From Typhlomys cinereus (lineage: Eukaryota > Chordata > Mammalia > Rodentia > Platacanthomyidae), in NCBI GenBank assembly GCA_023101885.1, contig JALPQD010000224.1, positions 1,449,638-1,513,637 on the forward strand: a stretch of 64,000 bases of DNA, in the 5' to 3' direction. Of the stretch, positions 32,219 through 44,020 are shown in pieces (within the stretch, counting starts at the first letter, position 1; each line of letters opens with the position of its first letter). The position numbers and the translations under genes were made by a program. The notes beneath the pieces are model-generated. The model was not told the DNA's origin. It searched no databases and was given only the letters and a program-made list of their open reading frames with translations.

Positions 32219-34628
32219 TGTTAAATGCTGACTTTTATTATATCTCCCGACCAATGTTGTTTAAAACATAGTCATGGTATGAGCTCTTCTCAGAGCTCTA
32301 CTATCTCATGGATGGATTACATAAACTTTCTAAATCAGACCTACAGCTCCATCTGGTACGTGGGTATTGTTGTAGGTTTGTTGTCCTCAGCTTTGTAAGC
32401 TGTAGACTATTTTAGAAATGACGGTGTCACAAACAATAAGAGTTTGGGTATCTGCCAGTGAACATTCCCCAAATAGAGCTTTAAAGACATTGCAAATTCA
32501 AATGCTTTTTTGCTTTCACTCATGTTTTCTCTTACCTAATTATAAGTTTGTTCCTATAAGAAATTCAGAAAAAAAAAACAAAAAAGAAATTCAGAACATT
32601 GATTTCTTATAGCTAAACAATAGATCTGTTTTAATCATGTTACATGTTAATAAAATGTGCTCTAAAACTATGAATAAAAATCCTCAAGCTTTGCAACTTA
32701 AAAATGGGCTCTCTGCATGCATGTAATTACATTTCAGCTATCAATCCAGTTTGTTTAAACACAATGTTTTTGTTCACATATGTATGCATATGAGCTTCTT
32801 TTTGAAGTTTTCATCAAAGTATGGCAATTTTAATATGAAGGAAAAAATTTAGTTGGTCAAGCGTTTTTTTTTTCATAGCTTGCCAGCTAAAACTTTCTCT
32901 TTGTTCTCAGTGGATTGATGTCATGGCCCAAAACCAATTTATGAAATTATCTCAAATAAATGGAGTGTGCGAGTTAAGATAAAAAGCTAATGTTGGAGTC
33001 TTAGAGAAATCTTAGGCAGCGCGACCCTATCCTCAGAGATGCTCATCTGCATCCCCTGAGTGGTCTCACCATCCTCAGGCCCCTCGGGCCTGCAGAAGTG
33101 GTGTCTGGGTTCTCCCAAGACCAGGTGTGCACAGAGGCCAGAGAAAAACAAAGACAAGTAGAGCCACCCCTTCCTCTGAGGAGACGACTCACACCCCAGA
33201 CCTTAGCTAAGGAAAAACATCCCATTGTCCCAGGCGCCTGCGTCACGTCCTTTCATCCTGTCCCTGGAAAAGCATTAAGACCAAGTCGTCCGAATCCTAG
33301 ACACGTGAGTCAGTTCCCAGCTGCACTGCTACTTGGTTTGGCCTCTTAGGCAAATTGCCCAGTTTCCCCTACTCCCAAATGTCCCCAACTGCAAAACAGA
33401 GATAATTCTTGCTACCTCTCTCTTTCAGGGTTCTGAAAATAAAGAAGCAAATATTTTTGGGGGTGCTTAGAGAAAGAATTGAGCAAGGGCGTGTCTGTCT
33501 GGCACTGCAGCTGGGGTCTTTGTTTGCTTTTGCTTTGTTCTCTCTGTCTCCGTTTGTTTTATTTCTGGCTGGCCTTTGTTATACATTCAAAAAATCTAGG
33601 TTATACTAAATTGCATGCATTCATCTAATGTTAATGGAGATTTGTAGTATTTAAAGCATTCTTGCTAGGCACCTGGAGGCTAGAAGGGCATCATCTGCCC
33701 TTCGTTCAGGGAACTTGAGAGCTTGCTAACTAACTAACCCAAGTGTGACCATCTGCCAGTGTAGTATAGGAATCCCAGTCTACTAGTCAGAACTGGAGAC
33801 ATGGTGGGGGGAAGCTTAGTCCTACCAAACTTTGCTTTCCTTCTACAGAAACCATAATAGTTAATGTTTATTGAATGTCTAGGGGGTGATGGAAGTGCTC
33901 TATGCTACTTGTAGTAAATTAAAATTCCAAATAATTGTCTGGGATAGTTCCTATTACTATCTCATATTTGTAGTCTCATTTTACAAATAAGGGCGCTGAA
34001 GATTAGAGAAGCTTGTTCTTAGTCATATAATTAGGAAGTAGGGAAGCCAAGATGCAAATCCCTGTTGCCTGTCTTACAGCCTTCAGATTTTAACCACTGG
34101 ACTAAACTACCCCTCAAATGGGAACATAATAAGACCTCCAACAGACTCATCAGAATCAGCTGGCAAGCCCATCAAAAGCTGTTGACAAATAATAAATGTG
34201 GAATTAATAAAGCAATAGAAGAAATGATTAGACATATACATAAATTCCCAGAATGCCAAGTCAAAAATAAGCACATGCCTACAATTTATTTCTCAGGGAA
34301 ATTCCTTCTTACACACAGAGCCTGTTAGCCATCGGCTTACAGAAGGGACCAGGGTTGGGGGAAATGGCGGCGCATCTGCATTGCCGTATGAGTGAGCTAT
34401 AAGTAGCAACCTAAATTTCCAAAGCTTACTCAAAAGTTAAAGTAGCTGGAGTGCTTTGCTGTTGACATGCAGCCTGCATTCATGAGAGCACTCTCCAGTG
34501 GAGCAACGTAAGACTGCTGCCATTCTCCTTTGCTGACTCCTACTCCCCGCTTGCCCTTCGGAAGAACAGTATGAGGCTTCTTTTCAAAGGCTTAAATTAA
34601 AAAAAAAAAATCCCCCCAAGGGATCCTG
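32217..34628. other. Repeat-poor stretch upstream of the candidate SPARCL1 promoter
   Basis: Free of young SINEs and L1 ends. It holds two old MIR/L2-type remnants: about 33345-33445 (CCCAGTTTCCCCTACTCCC) and, antisense, about 33850-34100 (CTCATTTTACAAATAAGGGC, then GGAAGCCAAGATGCAAATCCC). The G/C-rich patch at 33000-33345 is listed separately. Confidence 0.45.
33000..33345. promoter_or_regulatory. Non-repetitive GC-rich patch with CRE-like and AP-1-like sites
   Basis: About 1.3 kb upstream of the candidate promoter this patch is visibly richer in G+C and CpG than the AT-rich DNA on either side. It contains a GCGTCACG element near 33240 (CRE-like), an ACACGTGAG E-box near 33302 and an overlapping GTGAGTCAG AP-1-like site near 33306. 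No repeat is recognised in it. It may be an upstream enhancer or alternative first-exon region; this is inference. Confidence 0.3.
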
Positions 34629-34637
34629 CTTATAAGC
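34629..34637 (+). promoter_or_regulatory. TATA-like box of the candidate SPARCL1 promoter
   Basis: CTTATAAGC sits about 25-30 bases before the proposed start of the untranslated first exon. There is no CpG island around it, which suits a tissue-restricted TATA promoter. The assignment is positional only. Confidence 0.35.
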
Positions 34638-34649
34638 TCTCTCGGAGTT

Positions 34650-35096
34650 GTTTGAAAAGGGAAGAAAAAATATGCACAGAGCCAAGTGCTTATATTCTGG
34701 CCAAGTTAGGAGCCTGTGAGAACAAGCGCTTGGGGAGGGCTGCTCGCTCCATGCAGGCAGCAGAATCTGCTGTTTCCCTTTGGCTGTGCGCTGCCTGCAG
34801 AGCTCAGCAGCACCACCGACAGAGAGAGATCCAGGAGCCCAGGCTGAAACCCCCTCTGGTGCCAACCTCCACATTCTCATCTGTCACTTCAGACCCTGAC
34901 TAGCTGACAGAGCCGCAGAATTTCAACCCCAATAAACTCGAATGTGCTTCTGGGCAAAGAAGCAGAGCTAACGAGGAAAGGGATTGGAAGAGTTTCTCTT
35001 GGGTATTTGCCAAAGTTTTCTTTTCTGGTTGTGTGCAAAGAGGGGATTCAGCTTCAATCTTCTCCCAAGGCCCTGGGTCCAGCCACCTCTCTGAAG
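34650..35096 (+). other. SPARCL1: Candidate untranslated first exon of SPARCL1
   Basis: Inferred. The stretch is repeat-free, richer in G+C than its surroundings, has stops in all frames, and ends Leu-like CTCTCTGAAG followed by a good donor GTAAAT at 35097. A TATA-like box lies just upstream. It would give a 14.7-kb first intron and a gene of about 30 kb or more, consistent with the size of the mouse gene as I remember it. The start at 34650 is a guess from the TATA position; the true exon could be much shorter. Confidence 0.5.
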
Positions 35097-38000
35097 GTAA
35101 ATGTTAACAAATTTGCTATTTTGTTCATTGCATGTGTTAACTTGGTTTCCCTGATCTAAGAAAGCTATTTAATGTTTTGCTGTTTATTTATTCTACTAAT
35201 ACATTACATTTTCACATGACTTACAGAAAAAATACTTAATAAGGAATATTACTATTTGTATTTGTGTTTCTTTTCCTCCTACAAGATACAGCGGCAAGTA
35301 CTAATGAATGATAGTTTTCGTAAAGACTCAGAACAGAAATACTATCAGCCTGCATAGCATCCAGATCATGGTGAAGTCTGTATCTTGTGATCCGTACAGA
35401 TATTTTACTGAAGATATGAAATGAAACATAAGTAAAGTTGTTTTATAAAAAAAGAAAAAATCTTTCAAAATTCAAATAATTTGTTTTTCATATTTAAATT
35501 GTCTAAAGTCATTCAGTCCCTACCATGTATCTAACAACAATATGAGATTCTGCTTTTCGAAGAGCTCAGAAAATCCCTCTAATAGCATATTCTTATTTGG
35601 CTATGCTCACATATGCTATTCCTCTCTCGATTCCCTTTTTCTATCAGCCTAGCAAGACTTTTCCTGTCTCTTGCTATCACTTGTTAAAATATATGCACAA
35701 GGACATAAAATTTGTCTAAGTCCTGATGCTGTCTTACTTGGGGAGGCAAAGAAATGAGGGAGTACTGGAGAGCTAAAGGAGGCTGTAATCTCTCTCTTCT
35801 TGCAAATCACTACTATCATCCCCAGCTCTCTCTTCTCAGATACAGCAATGATCGCTGACTCATTTCTCCAGGTACTGAAGGTCACCCTGGCAGGAGAAAA
35901 TGAACCATGCTTTCAACTGCAGATCAACACCCTTGCAACTGTATACTGATAGGTCCTGTAGCAAGAGCCTCTCATTTGTACTGCCTTTCATCTGCAATGA
36001 GGTCAACTGTGTCACCTTGGCATGGCATCTGCCTCCCAGGGCCTCAATGCATTGAATAAAAATGTAACTAAAGTCCAACTCAGCAGATCTTTTTAACTTT
36101 AAATTCTCTTCTTTCTCCCAGCTATCACCTTTTTCACTTTGCAGCTCACTCAGTTGAACACTGATGGTTACAACTGCATGTTTTTAAAAGGGCATTTTGA
36201 ATTATCTAATGAAATCTAGCAAAGCAATCTATTTCATCTGTTTATCTTCAGGATCTTGGAAAAGAATATATATGTGTTATTCATGAATCTTCTCCCTTTT
36301 GTTCCGAAAACAGTCACTGAGCAATTAGAATGCTGGGGATTCTTTTCCTTGCCTCTCAGCATCCAATACCCAGGAACCTTTTCTGGTACATTCATATATC
36401 AACTGAGTAAAAGTAATTAATATTGATGACAGAAATGAAGTTCAAAGTGATATATCTGAAACTTCAAAGCCTTATTCATTTATTTGCTCTTGAATCTTAT
36501 TCTTACCCAGCTGACTTGCCGCAGAACAGACTTTGTCATTTTAGCTAAGTTTAGCACCATGTCCAAAACATGTTGAGAACACTTTTCCATCAAGGAGACA
36601 TAAACAGTTTGTATCTACTTCCTCTGTCACAATCTTTGGTAGAGGAAAATGGGACACTTCCCCCCATAAATCCAGGAAAACTTCCCTGGTAGGTCTGGCT
36701 GCCTTGGAAACAGAAGCCCAACCAGGGTAGAATTTACTTCTTACAGGTCTTCTACTGGACATGTTGTTACCACCTAGACACAGCCTGATTTTTGTCATGG
36801 GTCTGTCTGGAAAAGAATGATTGCTGTGAAAATGACCAACCTAATTAACATGAGCAAGGTGTATATACAGATATATGACCATATATCTCTGATTTATTTA
36901 AGAATACATAGATATGGTTTATATACTGACTCTTATGCTAAACAGCTCTAGGACTTTGGACAAACAACTTCATCCTTTTTGTGCTTTGGTACCCTCATTT
37001 GTAGAATGGGACTGATCACATCAGCAGATGCTGAGGAAATTTAATGTAAGAAATGGTGGAAAAAACAGCTGTGCCTAGTTTTTACTAAGTAATCAAGCAA
37101 ATGTGAAAGTATTGGCCCAGGTATATGTCCTCATTGAAGCTCTGTGGAAAAGAAATGAGCTCTAGTTCTCCTCCGAGGTTTATTCCTTGTACTTACATAT
37201 TCCGATCTGTAACAATTTGCCATATCACTTCTATGCCTCTGAGTCAGCAGAAAGTGGACTTATCGTGGCTGAGAGTCTGATACACCCGGGCTGCAACTCT
37301 GACTCGGTCTTACCAGCTGAGACAGCAAGGCAAGTTGTGTCACACATCCAATCCATTTAACTATCTGTTGCCATAAGAATCAAATAAGATGTTTATCATA
37401 TGCAAGTATGTCACCTAGCAGAATGCTAGACACACAAGAAAATTTAATGACTACTATAAGAAATCTCCTATTATATCTGTTATGCATATAAAATGATGCT
37501 TCCACTGGTAAAATTGGAGGTCAAGAAAATAATATCTCTTTTCTTTTCTTAAAATGATAACTTTAGTCGTCAGCAATTCCACGCATTACCCAATATCTTT
37601 TGGTTATATCCTCACCATCCCCATGACTCCCTTGGACTTTTCTGCCCCCAACATGCTACCCCCCAAGCCCTTTTCCTTGTCAGAAAATAAAATGTAGCCC
37701 ACCAAGATCTCTTTTTTTAGTTCAAAGAATGTAAAAGGAAATCCGACAATAGAAAAGGAAACTGGGGACCTCAACATAAGGTATTTGTTACTGTGAGTCT
37801 TTACTGATTCAATTAGCAGTTTCTTGATGCTTAAGTCAAATGAAGCCAGGAGGTTTTCAGTTGGCAGCCTTTCCTGAGGCAGAGCGGAGCCACGGGGTTC
37901 CACAGCCCTCTGGCCTACTTGGACCAGGGGGGAAAGGCCCCCAACATTCCCTTTCAGATCTTTTCAGAAGACAAGAATAGGGGGTTTTGACTTGCTCTGG

Positions 38001-41000
38001 GGCCATTTTTTTTTCTTTTTCCTCTCTCTGTTGACAGTCACACAAAAGGGTTATTTTTGTTGTTGTTGCTTTGTTTTGTTTTGGTTTTTGTAAACCTCTC
38101 TCCCCTATGTTTCTAGCATTGAGATGTCAGCTGCTTTTTCTGGCTGTGTGAAGCGGGAACAGACTGTTGTCATAGTGATGAAAGAGTAGAAAGAGACTCC
38201 CAAGTCATGACCAGCTCTGGGAAATAGCTCTTGTTGGTCTTAAAAATCCTTCTTTGGAAATGAAGTCTCCAGTCCTGGCTCATTTCTTTTCTATTATGCA
38301 ACCAACTTATGTACAACAGTTGCAGTGGCTAAATGTTTCTTTTAAAGACTTGGTGAATAGAGGGCATTAAGGAGAAGAACAAGAATGCTACTAAAACAGT
38401 GGCCAGCCTCTTGTGGGGTGCACAACTGGGAAAGCAAAGGAGAAATAGAACTGGTCTTGTTTGCTAACACCCCATAAACCAATATCACCTCTGAGTTCCC
38501 CCTACTCCCTTCTTCCTTATAAAGTTCTACCCAGGAAAATTCTAAGCCGCTTCAGCTAGAATCTTAGAGTTCACCCCCTTGAGTTTTTTTTATTGCATCT
38601 TTTTTTTTCAATTTTTTATTGTTGTTGTTGATTTCGTTTCATTTGAAATGGGGTCTTGCTGGGCAGCCCAAGTCTCTACTTACCAGGGACTAGTTTTTTT
38701 AATCTTATCCACTTTGTGCCTCTGTCTCCTTATCTATAAGATGGAGATAGCAGTAGTCACAAAACAGTCCTGGGAATTGAAAGAGACAATGCATATTAGG
38801 CCCTCACTATAGTATCTATTCCATTTTAAAGTCTATTTACTAAGCATGAGCGCCTCAGTTTCCCCTCATTTTAAAAGGAGGTGGCAGCTAATTCAGAAGA
38901 TCATTGTAAGATTCACTGAAGTGATAGCTACAATAGCCATTATCAACCTTCCACAGGTTAGGACCAACTCCTATAGAAATAGTCATTTCCAATTTGAATT
39001 TTCCCAGTGAGTAAATTATAAGAATAGCCGAGAAGCATCATTGCCTAAATGTGAGGCATTAGTAAAGGATGTAGTTTATATTTTATATTTTTAAAGAGTT
39101 GGAAAAGATTTTTCCCATCCCTACTAACACTAGGACAGAAGATATTAAGATATCTATCTTAATCTATAGTAAGACATCCTATCTCTCGTGAAAATGTTAC
39201 TTTTCATAGAGTTTGTTTTATTTCTCTAGTGTTTTGAGCCAGAAAAATTATCTATGTAAGTAAAGTTTTATCTCTTGTTGCAAGCAGCTTATGTGCAAGT
39301 AGTGTTTTCTATCATGTGAAATGTTGGAGACACAGCAAAGAGCTGCATGGGTGTAGGGCTGTGCTCTTCCAGAGTTTTCTGTGTGCAGGGAGATGGTATT
39401 AATCAGAACCTTATGCTAATGAAAACTGCATATGCCATAACATAAGGTGACACGGAGTGCAAAGCCATCTGCATTTCTCTAGTGAGATAGTTTTGGTCAA
39501 CCAAAATGTACAAATGACATGTTGGAATGTATCCTTAGGATGCTTAACCTGTTGTTTCATCTGCACATTTGAAATCTCGTTTCATTTTAGGTATCTCGCT
39601 GTCATGACTTTCCATTCTCTTGTCTCATGACTGTCGTGAAAAGTCCTCACATGCAGCACTAACATCCGTGTCCATGTGCGCTGGGGTCACACTGTAATTA
39701 TCTCATACTGAGCACATCATTAATCCTTCCCCAGGTTCTTTCTGACTCTCCCATAAAAAAAAAAAAAAAATCTGCTGATTCTGCAAATTCAATCTCAGGC
39801 GCAAAGTCCTCTCCCTACAATGACGCTCTTCACCTTTTAATTACTTACCATATTGCTTCTTCCAGTGCTCTTTAAAGGGCTTATGCAAAGCCACTTGAAT
39901 CCGTAAGTGAGGTTTTCTAAAACTGTATGAATCCTTACTTGTAATAATGAAGTCATACCTCAAGAATTATGGCTAAACCTGCTTCATCTCTCTTCTCATC
40001 CATTTTGTCAAGGTGACCTTGCCTAAGAATGAAGATAGGCATTTCCAGAGACCACTTTAGATTGTTTTCCTGGGTGGTACTTTAGTGGATTCAGTATGAT
40101 TTAATATGACAGACTTCAAAAGCAAGAGCATGTACCATGAATGTCTCTTTTATACAGAATTATTTAGAGGGGGATAAAAAAAAGTCATACTATATTTGGA
40201 CACGTGATATATATAATTATATGTTGAAATAAGTGTCAATAGTCAAAACATGTTTATTGTACAAGAATAGTAAGTAGACTGACCTTTACTTAGGTTAGAA
40301 AAAAAATGACTCCCCCAATCTGAAGGTTAAATAGAGTCTAATTCTGTTTGAAAGGGTGTTTGGTAAGAGGAAGTGTGGATATCTTGTGCTAAGACCTTAA
40401 AAGAGAAAAGAAAATGTTCTTTGTGACAAACGGATGGAAAGTCAACTCCTCTGAAAAAAAGAATAAAGAAGGAAATGTAAATCCTAACCATCTCCTTAAC
40501 CCTCTTCTCTCTCCTCCGAGCACTGGCTATGTGAACTCAGCTTGATTCAGATTGCATATGTGTCTTAACAACTCTGTGGACTTCTAGTTAGATTCAAAGC
40601 CCCATTGGGCATGAACGCAGTCTAACACAAGGTAAGACTCACATAATGGTAGGTTCAGTTAAGAAAGATGTTGGGTGAGTGGGTGTCTGTGGTCCAGAAA
40701 AGTCTGTATCCTTAGGTCTGAGAACATCATATTCGCTCCCAGCACAGGGACAACTTGATCTCAGATGGTGACTCAGCAGAAAACTCAAAATAGAAAAGCT
40801 TTGTTTGCATCCTTGGGATGACTTTAATGCCAAGCCATAGAGCTCTCTCCAGAGACTCATTAGTACTTAAAAGCCCTAAAGCATCAGTGGCGATCTAGAT
40901 TGAGTAACAGCATGCATTTGTGTAGATCCGGTAACAGCATGCATTTGTAGCCAAAATATGACTAAGGCTTTGCTGTCTGAAATCAAAGCCTATGTATGAG

Positions 41001-41636
41001 TCTCATGAAAAGAGAAGGAGAATGTCCTATTTGAGTCTGATTGCCGTGTACCTATAATCTTTTGTTTGGTACCTTTCCCAGAAAGGAAATTTTCCATAGT
41101 TACAAGACCTACTAAAAATAGCAACCTAGTGGCTTCCTTTGATATAAACAAACTGAACAGAGAATACCTGGCTTTATTAGGAAGTGTGAATGTATACGTT
41201 CCAGTAAATGAAATGCTACTATGAAGGAGAAAAAGAAAAAGCAGAAGGAATCGTCAGACAGCTTCTCTTTTTCCTAGGATACTTGGTGAGTCTTTCAGGC
41301 ATTCTTTGAGTTTAAACAAAGATGAATAGATCAGCCTGAAGACCAAAAATCTTCCTGGTCAAGAAGGCAATAGCAGAAAGGACTTTTGGGTCCTGCTGAG
41401 GCCACAAGCGAACGAACTAGCAACTGGAGGGTTGAGCGACCTAGGGACTCAAGTCAAAACGAGGAAAACTCAGAGTGGAAGCAAAATTACCGGCACTAAA
41501 ATTTCCACATAGCCTGATGTGACCGACGGAGAAGAAGGAATCTCTCAGAGACCCAGACAACTGTACAAACACCACAGCCTGGTGTTCGCACAGCACCTTA
41601 AAGCTAGGAGAAAGGAAAGAAAAGAGAAATAAAATC
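35097..41636. other. Left half of the presumed SPARCL1 intron 1, repeat-poor
   Basis: Mostly unique sequence. Old MIR-like remnants are at about 36930-37060 (CATCCTTTTTGTGCTTTGGT, ATTTGTAGAATGGGACTG), 37250-37440, 38700-38825 and 38845-38935. An octamer-like ATGCTAAT occurs near 39413. No exon-like open frame is seen. A short local duplication of CAGCATGCATTTGT lies at about 40909 and 40936. Confidence 0.45.
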
Positions 41637-41674
41637 AGGGCTAGGGGATGGTCAAGGGTCAAAACTTTTGCCTC
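41637..41674 (+). mobile_element. B2-like SINE, 5' stub of a copy split by another SINE
   Basis: GGGCTAGGGGATGGTCAAGG is the diverged head; after AAAACTTTTGCCTC the copy is interrupted by the next SINE and resumes at 42074. Confidence 0.7.
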
Positions 41675-41817
41675 TTGAGCTGGAAAGATGGCTCAGGGGT
41701 TAAGACTCTGCCTCAAAAGCAGAATGTTCTGAGTTTGGATCCCATGTCCCAAATAAATAAATAAATAAATAGATAAATAAATGAATGAATGAATGAATGA
41801 ATGAATGAATGAATGAA

Positions 41818-41852
<35 letters not shown>

Positions 41853-42000
41853 GCTAGGCAGAATGGCGTTTTTCTGCCTATGGTGGGAGGAGCCTGGGAA
41901 ATCCCAGAGCCAAGCAAAGAGATAAATGTGATCCTGGATGATTCCCGAAGTCACCCTTGCTCCTCCCCAGGGACACACAGTGCTCTCGGAAACACACACA

Positions 42001-42052
<52 letters not shown>

Positions 42053-42073
42053 AATATACAAAATATAAAAAAA
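41675..42073 (+). mobile_element. B2-like SINE inserted into another copy, with expanded internal microsatellite
   Basis: GAGCTGGAAAGATGGCTCAG, GTTCTGAGTTTGGATCCC, then (AATA/AATG)n at 41751-41851 in the place of the A-rich linker. The body follows (GGTGGGAGGAGCCTGGGAAA, CCTGGATGATTCCCGAAGTC), with an (AC)n(GA)n tail at 41991-42048. The 14-base flanks 41661-41674 and 42074-42087 differ at one base. Confidence 0.92.
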
Positions 42074-42310
42074 AAAACTTTTGCTTCACAAGTAAGAGAA
42101 TCTGAGTTTGGATTCCAGATACCATGAAACAATGCTAGGCAGAAATGGTGGTAACCAGCAATTCCATCCCTTGAAGGCAGAGCCTGGGAAACCCCCAGAG
42201 CAAAATAATAAGGAGGTAAAACAATCCAGGATGATTCCTGATGTCACCCTTGGGCTTCTACAGGCACACACACATACACACACAGAGAGAGAGAGAGAGA
42301 GAGCAATGAG
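42074..42310 (+). mobile_element. B2-like SINE, 3' part of the split copy
   Basis: Continues CTTTTGCTTCACAAGTAAGAG, GAGTTTGGATTCCAGATACC, GGTGGTAACCAGCAATTCC, GCAGAGCCTGGGAAACCCC, CAATCCAGGATGATTCCTG and a CA/GA tail at 42264-42303. Confidence 0.88.
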
Positions 42311-43925
42311 ACAAATGGTTACGTTAAGTAGGTGAAAGTGGACTGGCAATATGCAGAACTTCAAAACACATCTTAATTTGAACTTAACTGTGTATTTTAA
42401 TAGTGTTCTGTTCTATAGTGTAATGTTTCAATAACTATAGGAACTGTAAAAAGTATACCTATCCCTATCCTTACTATAAATCTCTAGAAAATATTATAAA
42501 AGCTGAACTGGAAGAAATCACAACACCACCCCCACCCCCAAAAAATAAAGCACACAAAATGAACCCCAATCCCACAGTGGATGTTGGTTTAAATTCACAA
42601 GTCAGTCTAGACAGAGAACAATGTTTTAGGATATGCCAAACTTTATATACCTTCTCTTCTAGGGTACAGTAATTTCTGAATAAAGAAATGAGATAAATCA
42701 GAAGTGTTCATTGAGAGAAATGACTTGTTTAGTCTGCCAAATGCAACGTGCAAGTTCTATCTAGCTATCATGGAACGCTTCCCACCCTCCACTTGTTCTT
42801 ATAGGCTAAAGGGAGCCATCAGATGCCAGAATGGGCCAGCACATGCATGGCCCCTTCTATTCTAACTTTCAGCCCATGTCTCCATGGGCTGCATTTCTAG
42901 CTGAAGGGAAGGACATTCAGGGCCCTTTGCTTTGCTCTTCCAAGCACAGGGTTTGTGGACCTGCTGAGAAATCTAATCATTACTTGTTTTCGTGGTGAAA
43001 TCCAATTACAGCCTCTTCCATGATGAAAACCAGTCCTTTTAGCACAAAAAGATGCTGAACAAAAGGGGCTTCGAGCAAGGGATAGATCTCCCTTCTCCTT
43101 TCTGAGACAAGTATGCAAAAAGGTTGCACTGAACTTGGCGTCCCTTGCTTAGGAACAAATGTCTCATCTCTGACAACCTTTTCTCCCATAAAAAGGAGAA
43201 ATAGTTTTATCTGTGGTGCTGGGAGTTTGGGGGACTTCTGAAGAATCTTTAGTTGAGACAAAACAAATTTTGAGCCAATGTCTCTCCCTCCCCACACATA
43301 TTTTTATTCAGCAAGATGCCTTTTCTTATTGTCGTCATTCTTTAATCTGGAATGCCAGGTTAAAGAAGGAAACAGGAATGAATGATTTGGGTGGATATTG
43401 TTCCAAATTTGATATTTCTCTGGGTCACCAGAGATGTGCTTGGAGACGGTCTCCCTAACCGAGACAAATGGAGACAGTTGTCAAAAAAATAACTTGGGGA
43501 ATGATGTATTTCATAAATATAATTGCAGATCAAATTATTTTGTTTGCATCTCTGTCACAAATCCACATATCATACATCTTTGTATATAGGTAAGAACACA
43601 GGGAAGAGATTATGGTTCCCAATAAGAAATCCAAATTTGGGATCTGAGAAGAATATAATGAAGGAATTGCTTCCCAAGGTGTGGAAAGTGTAGGCAGAAG
43701 CCACTGGGTTTATAGAAAGAGTTTAGTAAGAGATAAGCTTTCGGGTGTGGGGACTGGGGAAAGGAGGGTCCAAACTCGAGAAATGCTGTGTGTGAAGGTC
43801 ATTGATAAGGGTTATGACTTTCAAGAGACAAACACGTGAGAAGGGAAATGAAGACTCTAGTCCTATACTCCTGTCAGCCAGGGCTCCTCATTGGCTAAAC
43901 CCACCAAAAACTGGACAAGAATCTC
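42311..43925. other. Intron 1 sequence without recognised features
   Basis: Non-repetitive by eye. Minus-strand frames of 105 (42980-43297) and 73 codons have no recognisable content. Confidence 0.4.
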
Positions 43926-44020
43926 CAGTCACACCACCCTGAATACATCGATCTTGTCAGATCTAGAAAGCTAAACAGGGTTGAGTTAGTACTTGGATAG
44001 GAGATATTGGGCAAGAAAAA
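43926..44020 (+). pseudogene. 5S rRNA-derived pseudogene
   Basis: The segment follows 5S rRNA from about base 9 to base 100: ACCACCCTGAA near 43933, then GATCT, GTCAGATCT, GAAAGCTAAACAGGG, and TTAGTACTTGGATAGGAGA at 43985-44003. A few bases are lost in the region where 5S RNA has its GGGCCTGG segment, and many CpG positions are mutated. A purine-rich stretch follows. It sits in SPARCL1 intron 1 and is an old retroposed copy, not a functional gene. Confidence 0.85.

Noticed and set aside
41693..42125. 141-codon minus-strand frame with Tyr-Leu-Phe-Ile repeats
   Set aside because: Reads the AATA/AATG microsatellite and SINE in reverse.
42897..43297. Overlapping 73- and 105-codon minus-strand frames
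   Set aside because: Nothing recognisable and no splice or promoter context in intron 1.
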